A stretch of 64,000 nucleotides of DNA, taken from Aedes albopictus. Lineage: Eukaryota > Arthropoda > Insecta > Diptera > Culicidae. Position 1 is the stretch's first letter; each line of letters begins with the position of its first letter. This document shows positions 50,703-61,248 of the stretch, in pieces. The notes beneath the pieces were generated by a model that did not search any database, was not told the DNA's origin, and saw only the letters and a program-made list of their open reading frames with translations. The stretch covers positions 325,776,175 to 325,840,174 of the forward strand of contig NC_085136.1 of the NCBI RefSeq assembly GCF_035046485.1. The letters run 5' to 3'. Position numbers and translations under genes: made by a program.

Positions 50703-53275
50703 CAGTCGAGACTCTTATAAGATCACTGGTCGGGGGGCGCAATAGGAATCCGCTTAATAGGAGACTAAGAGCTTATGGGATTTCGGCAATTTGGGGGTGT
50801 GGCCTATTATCTCGGGTGTGTTAAGAGTTAACGCAATACTTTCTTCGGCAAAGTTTTAGGGCTTGATAAGATCTACCATTTAGAACTTTGGTTCATATGA
50901 TTAGTTGGCAATTTGGCCGCTAGAGGGACCATCAACAATCTGATGCTAAATTGCACTACGGGAACCATATCAGGTTGTCAAGCAAACGTTACGATATGCG
51001 ACAGCGCAAGACCCTGATAATTTGGAAGGATAGTGTCTTCGGGAAAGTTGTTGGGTACACCAATAACTTACTGACAATGAGTTGCGAAGTTCGAAATTCC
51101 TCCACTGGGCGGCGCTAGTGAGCAAGTAAAATTTCAAATCCTCATATCTCAGAATCCCGATAACTTAGGAAGATGGTGTCTTCGGCAAAGTTGATCAGTA
51201 TGACATGAACTTACATAAAAATAAAAACTTGTTTCGCAATTCTGCCACTAGGCGGCGCTAATGAACTTGCAAATTTTAGAAATCTCATAGCTCAGAATCC
51301 TGATAACTTTGAAAGTTGGTGTCTTCGGCAAAGTTGATCAGTATGACATAAACTTACATAAAAATAAACACTTGTTTCAAAATTCTGCCACTAGGAGGCG
51401 CTAGTGAACTTGCAAATTTTAGAAATCTCATAGCTCAGAATTCTGATAACTTAGGAAGTTGGTGTTTTCGGCAAAGTTGATCAGTATGACATAAACTTAC
51501 ATAAAAATAAACATTTGTTTCGCAATTCTGCCACTAGGCGGCGTTTACCGGGTTTTTTCATCTTTTTTCGTCTTTTTTGGCGGTTTTTCGGCTTTGCATG
51601 TTCACTAGCGCCGCCTAGTGGCAGAATTGCGAAACAAGTGTTTATTTTTATGTAAGTTTATGTCACTCTGATCAACTTTCCCAAAGACACCAACTTTCTA
51701 AGTTATCAGGATTCTGAGATATGAGATTTCTAAAATGTGTATGTTCATTAGCATGGCCTAGTGGCAGAATTGCGAAACAATTGTTTATTTTTATGTAAGT
51801 TTATGTCATTCTGATCAACTTTGCCAAAGACACCATCTTTCTAAGTTATCGGGGGGAGCGACACTAGTTTTGCTGAGCCGAAAACCCCCAAAAAAGTCGA
51901 AAAAATACGAAAAAAAGCAGTAAACGCCGCCTAGTGGCTGAATTCTGAAACAAGTGTTTATTTTTATGTAAGTTTATGTCATACTGATCAACTTTGCCGA
52001 AGACACCAACTTCCTAAATTATCAGGATTCTGAGCTATGAGATTTCTAAAATTTGAAAGTTCACTAGCGCCTCCTAGTGGCAGAATTTTGAACCAAGTGT
52101 TTATTTTTATGTAAGTTCTTGTCATTCTGATCAACTTTTCCGAAGACACCAACTTTCTAAGTTATCGGGGGGAGCGACACTAGTTTTGCCAAACCGAAAA
52201 ACCGCCAAAAAAATCGAAAAAAAAACGAAAAAATCCGGTAAACGCCGCCTAGTGGCAGAATCGCGAAACAAGTGTTTATTTTTATGTAAGTTTATGTTAT
52301 ACTGATCAACTTTGCCGAAGACACCAACTTTCTAAGTTATCAGGATTCTGAGCTATGAGATTTCTAAAATTTGCATGTTTACTAGCGCCGCCTAGTGGCA
52401 GAATTGCGAAACAAGTGTTTATTTTTATGTAAGTTTATGTCATACTGATCAACTTTGCCGAAGACACCATCTTCCTAAGTTATCGGGATTCTGAGATATG
52501 AGGATTTGAAATTTTACTTGCTCACTAGCGCCGCCCAGTGGAGGAATTTCGAACTTCGCAACTCATTGTCAGTAAGTTATTGGTGTACCCAACAACTTTC
52601 CCGAAGTCACTAACCTTCCAAATTATTAGGTTCTTGAGCTGTCGCATATCGTAACGTTTGCTTGACAACCTGATATGGTTCCCGTAGTGCAATTTAGCAT
52701 CTGATTGTTGATGGTCCCTCTAGCGGCCAAATTGCCAACTAATCATATGAACCAAAGTTCTAAATGGTAGATCTTATCAAGCCCTAAAACTTTGCCGAAG
52801 AAAGTATTGCGGATTTTTAGAAAAATTTCCACTCTGCGGTAGCCGCCGAGTTCTACCGCAGCTGTCAAAGTCCTACCGCAGGCTTGAAAATCATCCTATC
52901 ATTGAAACTGAATGCTCAATCAAAGCATGCTTGCAAGGTGAATTGAACTGAAAACCAACAACAAACAATGATCATCGGCGTCGTATCCAAGGCAATCCAA
53001 GGCATCGCTAGGGTAGATCGATGATACCTCAGTGAAAATCAGTAGTCTGACAGCTGCGGTAGCTTTTTGTTCTACCGTAAAACGGAAAGTTTTCTCTAAA
53101 TTAGCAATATTGCGTTAACTCTTAACACACCCGAGATAATAGGCCACACCCCCAAAATGCCGAAATCCCATAAGCTCTTAGTCTCCTATAACGCTCACCC
53201 CTGTCTAGTAGTCCAGTAGGAGTTCGTTTAATAGGAGTCCGTTTAATAGGAATTCGTTTAGTAAGAGACTCGACA
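50703..53275. mobile_element. Large pogo-like foldback element with tandem internal units
   Basis: The left end CAGTCGAGACTCTTA and right end inverse (gtaagagactcgac) have TA at 50701-50702 and 53276-53277. Outer arm parts (50703-51095 and 52535-53275) are inverted copies. Inside, a unit of about 135 bp (core tgccactaggcggcgctagtgaa and cttcggcaaagttgatcagt) occurs about three times in the left arm and about six times inverted in the right arm. Two copies of a spacer (ggggggagcgacactagttttg plus cgaaaaaa runs) lie between right-arm units, and a related one at the centre. No transposase. Termini resemble pogo/Tc1 elements. Confidence 0.82.
52812..53106. mobile_element. MITE nested in the right arm of the foldback
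   Basis: Comparison with the left arm shows that about 295 bp have entered after cgaagaaagtattgcg. The 8-mers GTATTGCG and ATATTGCG flank it (one mismatch). Internal termini (tttagaaaaatttcc and ggaaagttttctctaaa, then gcggtag/ctaccg) are inverted. Confidence 0.7.
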
Positions 53276-53510
53276 TAGATCAGTTCGTGTTGAGCATCCG
53301 AAGCAATTGGTCACTCAGCCATTCCGTACCTTTTCTTAGAAGTATTTTTTTCGTTGCATACCACTTTCAGTAGCGCTGCGCCCTCCGGCTGCACGAATTA
53401 CGAGGTGTGACGTGATCGCGAGTGTTACGCGTAACCCGTGTGACGTTTTTCTCAACACACCCGAACGTTCTTGATACCAGGCTATCAGGAGCAGGTGGTA
53501 ATGTGGTAAG

Positions 53511-53642
53511 AGTCCTGTTCAACGATGCAGGTTGAACTTGCTCGAAGTTGCTGCATCTTGCTCTTACCCATTAGTCAACAAACGTGTAAGAGTAGGATGC
53601 AGCAACTTCGAGCAAGTTCAACCTACGTCGTTGAACAGGACT
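53511..53642. other. Long near-perfect hairpin, 57-bp arms
   Basis: Arms 53511-53567 and 53586-53642 differ at four positions and are separated by an 18-nt loop. In + strand RNA, three of the four differences would be G-U pairs. It lies about 280 bp upstream of the ORF1 ATG. It may be a tiny foldback MITE or an RNA structure of the LINE leader. Confidence 0.75.
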
Positions 53643-53923
53643 AATATTCCACCTTCTCAAGTACCTTGCGTCTCCACCGGCGCGATTCAGGCGAATAGAC
53701 TTCAAGTGAGTGAAGTGACGAACCCGATCATATGAAAATATTGTAAACCGTGCGCCCCCACTGAACCAAGTGGTTTTTAAGTGTAATTGGTTTTTCAATT
53801 ACGTGCTACCAAATAGTGTTCCTCTCCCAATCCTTCCCCTTCCGGCCGCAACCGGGGTAGATAGCAGGTGACTGCTCTCACTTTCTGCACTCATGTTAAA
53901 TCTGTTTTGACCGCAGCTCTTCC

Positions 53924-55229
53924 ATGGTCTTCGCCAATGTAGACGACCCAGGGGGGTCGTATGGCAGAAGCTTTCCAAGTTTCATGGATCCTAGGAACGA
54001 GTTCGGAGCTGTTACCACACTGCTCTTAACAGGCAAAGATGGACGTTATCTACCGATCGAGCCTTTCATCATCGCCAAAACCATTGAAGATGCTGCAGGA
54101 CCAATCGAAGACGCGAGAAGTGAAGACAAAGGAAATCGTTACGTTTTGCGAACCCGAAAAGCTCATCAGGTGGAAAAGCTGTTGAAAATTACCCGACTGA
54201 TCGACGGTACGGACGTTAAGATTAAGTTACACCCAAGGTTGAATGTTAGCCGGTGCGTAATATCGACGTTCGATCTCATCCACAAAAGTGAAGCAGAAAT
54301 TGCAACTGGACTAGAACACCAAGGAGTCATCGCACTCCCGCGCTTATCTTGACTTTCAACAAGCCGGTTTACCCTGAAGTTGTTAAAGTTGGACTCACGC
54401 GAGTCACAACAAACCGTATTATCCAAATCCTCTACTGTGCTTCAAATGCTTCGATTATGGTCATCCCCGAAAAAACTGCACTAATCCTCCGCGGTGCTAC
54501 AATTACTCTCAGGGTCATGAAGCAAGAGAAGTATGCGAGGACGAACCGTTTTGCCTAAACTGTGAAGGCGGACATAGACCAAGCAGTCGTCAATGCGGAA
54601 TCTACAAAAAGGAATTGGAAGTGATTCGCACAAAAATTGATTCCAATCTTTCATATGCCGAAGGCAGAAAAAGAGTAGAATCAGGAAACGGTAGCTATGC
54701 ATATGCTGGGCGCAACCTCGTCTAGCTCAAGCCAGATTCAATGCACTATCTTCGCAACTGCTAGAGATGCAGAATAAGGTTGTGCAGCTGTAACAGCAAC
54801 TGGAACAGAAGCAGTCAGTAAAGGAGAAGCTAATTGAGCAGAACAGGAAAAAAAGAAGCAAGAAACAGCGAACTTTTGGAGCTTCTCCACGTACGTGAAG
54901 CAAAAATTGCGAAATTAGATACACAAGTTCAAAACATGACGTCCTCCTTTGAAAGTGCACGCAGCGAACCAACAGAATCAGTCAACAGCGAATCCGAGCA
55001 AGATGGAAACAAAAAGAAAGGAAAACCATCGAAACACCAAAAACAACTGCAGAAACGCACAGGAATGTCCCCTCCACCGGCCAAAAAATCATCGAACACA
55101 TCTAGAAGTCCATATATGACCAGACGTACGACTAGCCTATCTTCAGTTGAATCAGTTGGTAAAGCAAACGTTTTAAAAGAACAAACGCTTCAATTTCGTG
55201 ATCCACCCCCTGTTGGACCCTCGCAGTAA
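53924..55229 (+). pseudogene. I-clade ORF1 (gag-like), frameshifted
   Basis: It opens at ATG 53924 (tccATGG) and reads 143 codons to 54352. The reading continues in other frames after an apparent deletion near 54330 and a one-base loss near 54412. The knuckle region at about 54430-54596 shows Cys-Phe-Lys-Cys...His...Cys, a second knuckle whose second Cys is Tyr (Cys-Tyr-Asn-Tyr), and a third Cys-Leu-Asn-Cys...His...Cys. Beyond there are stops near 54724 and 54791, then a charged coiled-coil-like region up to about 55229. These proteins bind the element's RNA. This copy cannot make one. Confidence 0.75.
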
Positions 55230-55753
55230 CCACACTACAACGTCATCGCGCACTTCAAACAACTCCAACAATACAATTCAGCACCACCACAACTCAAGCA
55301 CCCGGTTTGGGGCGTGGGAAAGTGTAGTACCACCCCCACTTCTATCAGAAGCGCAGCAGGCAAAGGAAAACATCCGGGACGCTGTACCCCAACCCGCTGA
55401 AGGTAGACCCACCTCTGCGGCCGGCGAACTGCCGCATCAGCAAAGGTCAAAACAATGCAGAAATAATCACCTCCCTTTCAACCTCCCATCTCATAATGTC
55501 GATCCTATCCCGTACCCAGCCATAACAAACCCCAATACTAGCCGTAAAACAAAACCGCTTACGGTCAACCAATTCAAAACGTTAAACCAACACGAAGAAC
55601 TCTACCGACACAACTCGATCCAATCATCGGCCCTATCATCGAATCAAAAATAAAAGGTGTCGCTTCTTGCAGTTTCGGAGTGGGGTCCGCAAACCCCATC
55701 GGCCTCCCCATCGGCCTCCCGCATCGGCCCTGACCATAGATGATCCCATTCAT

Positions 55754-58700
55754 ATGGCGGCAGCTGGTGTGGGGACCTTGCCGCCCCAGGCAAGTACCAA
55801 TAATATTCAACAAAGAGAACGAGTACTGTTCCCAGCTTCACTATACCCTACAGAAGAGCATCATCAATCCGTACTACAGAGCATTGAAGAGCTATCAAAT
55901 ACTCCCACCGACGACACTCACGACGCCAACGAAACCTTCGCTCTGCAGTTGAATGTCCGCAATGTATGGCAAAACTACCCAGAGTTCCGCAAAATAGTTG
56001 ACAAACGACTTCCGTTAGTCATCTGCATGCAGGAGATGATGACGAGAAGAACTGATCACCTCGTTAGCAACAACTACGCATGGTCCATTTGTAATCGGCC
56101 TGAAAGCCTTGGTACCGGTCTCGGGATTCGTAAGGACGTCCCTTACAAAAACCATCGAGAACACTTCCGGTTTACACGCTAGTATAGCCAGGATCGGAAA
56201 ACCATGGAACATTACGGTTGTATCAATCTATGTACCACACAACCTTAACAATCAGGAACTGATCGGAACTGAGGAACTGAGCCACCATTCTTGTTCTGTG
56301 GAGACTTCAATGCGGCTCATGAAGTCTGGGGCAGCAAAAAATCAAACTGCAGAGGTGGACTACTGTTGGAGTGGGCCGTAGACATCGATCTCCTTGTGCT
56401 GAACGATTGGTCTCCGACTCATTACCACAATGCAACGGGTTCCTTTTGCTTCCAACTCGCTGGCATCTAAACTGTTGTGGCACTGTGAAGATGACCTACA
56501 TCCTCTCTCCTCTCCTCTTTTTGGCGTAACGTCCTCACTGGGACAAAGCCTGCTTCTCAGCTTAGTGTTCTATGAGCACTTCCACAGTTATTAACTGAGA
56601 GCTTCCTCTGGCAATGACCATTTTGCATGTGTATATCGTGTAGCAGGCACGAAGATACTCTATGCCCAAGGAAGTCAAGGAAATTTCCTTTACGAAAAGA
56701 TCCTGGACCGACCGGGAATCGAACCCGTCACCCTCAGCATGGTCATGCTGAATACCCGTGCGTTTACCGCCTCGGCTATATGTGCCCTTGGAAGATGACC
56801 TACATGGGAGTGATCATTTCCCCATCCACATTAAAACCCAGAATCCACACACCAAACCTGTTATGAGGAAACGTTGGCTTTATAAAGATGCTGACTGGGA
56901 AACATTTGAGCAGCTTGTGTCTCAAAAAATTCCAGCCGGAACAAACCCCGATATTAATCATATCACTAAAGGCATACTTGAAGCGGCATTAGAATCGATA
57001 CCCAGAACCAATGGCATACAGGGGAGGAATGACGAGGATCCTGCAAAAGAAGAAGCGAAGCTGCAATTCAACATCGCGAAAAGTGAAGCAAGAAGAGAAG
57101 TAGAAGAGGCCAAAGCCAAATCCTGGGATACCTTCCAGGAGATATTTACGAGCAACTCATCAACATCGGAGCTGTGGCAAAACTTTAACCGCTTAAGCGG
57201 TAAAAAGCGATCTAAGGAACTAGGCCTAATCATCGATGGGAAGCACTGCACTAAACCAGCAGAAATTTCAGACCGATTTGCTGAAATATTCGCTGCAAAC
57301 TCAGCAACAGCCAGTTATCCAGAAGAATTTCTAAGGAAAAAACAGCGATGTGAAGGAACAACAATTGAACTGGATGATAATGAAGAATCTCCGATCTACG
57401 ACGATTTTTCCATCCAGGAACTATTCCGTGACTTGGTACAAAAGGAACATCAGTGGGGCCTGACGAGATAGGCTACCCTATGTTGAAGCACCTCCCAGTC
57501 CAGTGGTCCAGTGGCGAAATTCCTGAGAGCTGGAAGGAAAGCGTTGTTATACCAATTCCTAAACCAGGTGAAAATGCGAACCGTATCGAAAATTTTAGAC
57601 CAATTTCTCTTACGAGTTGCATCTCTAAGACATTTGAAAGGATGGTCAACCACCGGCTTATTTCCCACCTGGAAGATCAAGGTAGTCTACACCATAGGCA
57701 ATTTGCATTTCGAAGAGGGAAAGGCACCAGTAATCTTTTCGTTGAGATAGATGACATTATAACGGAGGCTGCCAGGAAAGGTGAACATTATGAAATAGTT
57801 ACACTCGATCTTAAAAAAGCATACGACAGGGTTTGGCATTGGAATCTCATCAAGTCAGTGGTAGAACACAAAATGGGAAGTAGAATGAACAGATTTATAA
57901 CCAACTTTTTGCAACATCGTACGTTCAGAGTGAGCTTCGCAGGACACACATCGAAAGCAACCTTCCAGGAGAACGGTTTCCCACAAGGATCTGTATTATC
58001 GATTACCCTTTTTCTTATTGCCATAAATTCTCTCTTTTCGATTACTCCAAGAAATGTACAAATATTTCTGTACGCGGATGATATCACCATCATTTCCACC
58101 AGAAAGCAAGTAGGTTTTCTGCGACGAAGGCCTCAGAAAGCTGTGACAGCGGTAGAAAAGTGGGCCAACAGCATTGGTTTTCAGATGTCTCCCACTAAAT
58201 CAAACACTTTGCATTGCTGTAAATTGCCACGTCACAAGAACTGGCACTTAGAATGAGAAAAAATTGAACTGTACGAAGAAGAGATTCCCAGGGTAAAATC
58301 AGCGAGGATATTAGGCGTTATATTCGACAGAAAATGTAAATTCAACCTTTATACAAAGCAAACCAAAGAGGACTGCAGAAGCCGACTCAACTTTCTTAAA
58401 GCCATATCAAGGAAAGCAGACAGGAAAATCCTCATCAACATCGGCAAAGCTACAGTAGCATCAAAGCTTCTTTATGGAATCGAAATCCTAAGGGAAGAGA
58501 ATGTTGAAGCTCAAACCCCGATCTACAACGAAATAATGAGGATAGCATCAGGAGCGATACGGACCAGTCCGGTTCTGCCTCTTTTCGTAGAATCTGGGTG
58601 TTTACCCTTCCACCTACAAGTAGCAATAACGTTGATTACAAAAGGCTGCTCCATACCTGAAAAGTCATCTGGAAACACCAACGGACTGTGGATAAAAGCA

Positions 58701-59129
58701 AGATCAACTTTTCAACAACTTACTGGCGAATCTCTGCCACTACTGCGCAACAGAGTGTCAGCGCATGACAGGCCATGGAACAAAAAAGTGCCAACCATAG
58801 ACTGGACAATCAAATCCAAAATAAGAGCCGGACAGATGCCTCAAATAGCAGCGAATACTTTCCGAGAACATGTGCAACAGACCTACCATCAGCACCACCT
58901 ATGGTACACAGACGGTTCATTAGCAGATGGAAAAGTTGGCTTCGGCATAATTGGTCCAAATGTTAGGAAAGAAAGCAGTCTTCCGCACCAATGCTCAGTG
59001 TTTTCGGCAGAAGCAGCAGCTCTAGCATATGCAACTCGGTTAGTGGAAGGACCATCCGTTATATTCAGCGATTCTGCCAGTCTGTCTGATGGCCCTGGAA
59101 GCAGGAAAATCAAGACATCCTCAGTCTAG
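55754..59129 (+). pseudogene. I-clade ORF2: endonuclease, reverse transcriptase, RNase H (broken)
   Basis: Endonuclease patches run from about 55940 (Leu-Asn-Val-Arg-Asn, then Gln-Glu-Met) through Gly-Asp-Phe-Asn-Ala at about 56302, in a shifted frame, to the final Ser-Asp-His-Phe-Pro at about 56808-56822. They are interrupted by the SINE at 56502-56790. The reverse transcriptase at 57453-58256 includes Asn-Phe-Arg-Pro-Ile-Ser, Leu-Asp-Leu-Lys-Lys-Ala-Tyr-Asp and the catalytic Tyr-Ala-Asp-Asp at about 58073. About 25 residues seem to be missing near 57505, and a frameshift lies near 57450. After another break at 58254-58262 the thumb continues. RNase H at about 58905-59085 keeps Thr-Asp-Gly-Ser, Ser-Ala-Glu-Ala and Ser-Asp-Ser. 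The protein stops shortly after, at the junction with the RTE copy. Confidence 0.82.
56502..56790 (-). mobile_element. Feilai-type SINE inside the LINE endonuclease
   Basis: Near-complete copy with tail at 56502 and head at 56790. GAAGATGACCTACAT at 56487-56501 is repeated exactly at 56791-56805. Removing the SINE and one repeat restores the reading into Asp-Leu-His-Gly-Ser-Asp-His. The SINE head shows gggcac instead of gggccc. Confidence 0.92.
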
Positions 59130-60905
59130 TCAGCTTCCCAGGAAAGCCGTTTTCGTCCATGATCTGGGATAGCACTTTGTAGGCAGCATTCAAAATAGTG
59201 ATCGCCCTGAAGTTCTCATATTCCAAATGGTCGCCTTTCTTGTGAATGGAGCAGATTACCCCTTCCTTCCTCTGCTCCGGTAGCTGTTCGGTTCCCCAGA
59301 TCCTGACTATCAGCCGATGCAGACAGGTGGCCAACTTTTCTGGGCCCATCTTGATGAGTTCAGCTGCGATACCATCCTTACCAGCTGCTTTGTTGGTTTT
59401 GAGCTGGTGAATGGCATCCTTAACTTCCCTCAGCGTGGAAGTTGGTTCATTTCCGTCCTCCGCTGCACTGACGTCGTCGTTTCCTCCATCGCCGTGGTCT
59501 TCCGTGCCTACGTTCTCCACGCCATTCAGGTGCTTATCGAAGTGCTGCTTCCACCTTTCGATCACCTCACGTCCATCCGTCAAGAGGCCTCCGTCTTTAT
59601 CCCTGCATATTTCCGTTGCGGGACGCGTTGAGCTTCTGATAGACTTCCGTGTTTCTTGGGAATGGCACAGTTCCATTTCTTCACACTCCGCTTTTTTCAG
59701 GCGGCGCTTTTTCTCCCGAAAGAGGCGGATCTACTGTTTCCGCTTCTGTTTGTAACGTTCCACGTTCTGTCGAGTCCCTTGCTGCAGCATTACCGCCCTC
59801 GCTGCGTTCTTCTCCTCCAAAACCGTTCTACATTCTTCGTCCAACCATTCGTTCCGCCGATACCGTTCCACGTACCCGATGCATCTAGAGGACTGCTGGA
59901 GTACAGTGAAAGCAGTCCTCTAGAGGGGCCTCATCGAGTTCGCTCTCGTCTGGCAACGCGGCCTCGAGATTCTGTGCGTATGATGAGGCGACATCTGGTT
60001 GTTTTAGTCGCCCTAGGTTGTACCGTGGTGATCGTCGGTTCCTTACATTGTTGATGATGGAGAGTTTTGGGCGCAGTTTGACCATCACCAGATAGAGTTC
60101 GGAGTCGATGTTGGCGCCACGATAGTTCCTGACGTCGATAATGTCGGAGAAGAGTCGTCCGTCAATCAGAACGTGGTCGATTCGAGATTCCGTCTGCTGT
60201 GGTGATCTCCAGGTGTAACGATAAGGGAGACTGTGTTGGAAAAAGTTGCTACGTATGGCCATATTTTTGGTGGCAGTGAAATCAATGAGTCGTAGGCCGT
60301 TTTCATTCATCTGCTGGTGGGCGCTGAACTTACCAATCGTCGGTCTGAACTCCTTCTCCTGGCCTACCTGAGCGTTTAAATCTCCTATGATGATCTTGAC
60401 GTCGTAACTTGGACAGCGATCGTACTCGTGTTCGAGCTGCGCGTAAAATGCGTCCTTGTCATCATCAGTACTTCCGGAGTGTGGGCTGTGCACGTTGATT
60501 ATGCTGAAGTTGAAGAATCGGCCCTTGATTCTCAACCTGCACATTCTTTCGTCGATCGGCCACAAACCGATCACGCGCCTCTGCATATCACCCATCACGA
60601 TGTAAGCTGTTCCCAGCTCACGTGTGTTGCCGCAACTCTGGTAGATGGTATGATTACCTCTAAACGTTGGCACCATAGATCCTGTTCAACACACCTCCTG
60701 CAGCGCTACGATACCGAGCCCGCGGTCCTTCAGTATATCGGAGATTATCCGGGTGCTCCCGAAGAAGTTGAGAGATCTGCAGTTCCACGTACCGAGTTTC
60801 CAATCGCAAGTATCTTTTCGTCGCTGTGGTCGTCGCCATTGGCATCGCATTCTTCTCTTGTTGATTTTTCGGTACTTGTCTTTTTAGGGCTGGCTCGCAG
60901 GGCCT
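59126..60905 (-). pseudogene. RTE-clade-like LINE copy: endonuclease plus RT part (broken)
   Basis: On the - strand, endonuclease runs from about 60830 to about 60000. It has Gly-Thr-Trp-Asn near the start in a separate frame, then Gly-Asp-Leu-Asn-Ala-Gln-Val-Gly, Ile-Asp-His-Val-Leu-Ile-Asp and Asn-Ile-Asp-Ser-Glu-Leu-Tyr, where the usual Asp-His of the last motif has become Glu-Leu. The RT start is at 59676-59110 with Lys-Ala-Ala-Gly-Lys-Asp-Gly-Ile and Phe-Arg-Ala-Ile-Thr-Ile-Leu. The link region has shifts and stops. The copy ends before the catalytic YADD. The same family lies inverted at 63115-63780. Confidence 0.75.
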
Positions 60906-61248
60906 GACATCAACCCACTAACCCAGGGAACTGGGCTTACATTGCCGGAAGCTACGGGTTCTGCATTTTCCTAATTTCGTCAATAAATCAATATGTCCCC
61001 CCTCAACATGCTAATATTTCACCAAAGTTTTCCAAAATGTTATGTTAAATAATATAAAACGAGCTCACCATTTAGTAGCTTTAGTGGCAACAACTTTGCA
61101 CAGTGAGAATATAACTTGTATGAAGGGAAGAGAAATGTCATTAAGTCTAAACAAATTCTGTATTCTAAAATTCATCAATCGTTGGTTTTATTGGTCACTT
61201 ATGTAGCAATCACAAATTTCACTTTACATCACAAATTCATTACTGCAC
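60906..61248. other. Unassigned; likely 3' flank of the receptor gene
   Basis: Nothing coding. On the - strand this follows the receptor stop codon. No canonical AATAAA was located with certainty close to the stop. Confidence 0.35.

Larger units (their letters stand above)
53370..59125 (+). mobile_element. Decayed I-clade non-LTR retrotransposon
   Basis: In order: a 5' non-coding part, an ORF1 remnant with zinc knuckles, endonuclease, reverse transcriptase and RNase H. RNase H together with three-knuckle ORF1 points to the I clade (mosquito relatives are known as MosquI-like). The 5' limit is a guess and no target duplication was found. The 3' end is cut off where a reverse-oriented RTE copy begins at about 59126. 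A SINE sits in the endonuclease. Confidence 0.8.

Noticed and set aside
51095..52535. CRISPR-like array
   Set aside because: The units are about 135 bp, lie in both orientations and belong to a foldback transposon. There are no short repeat/unique spacer units and no cas genes.
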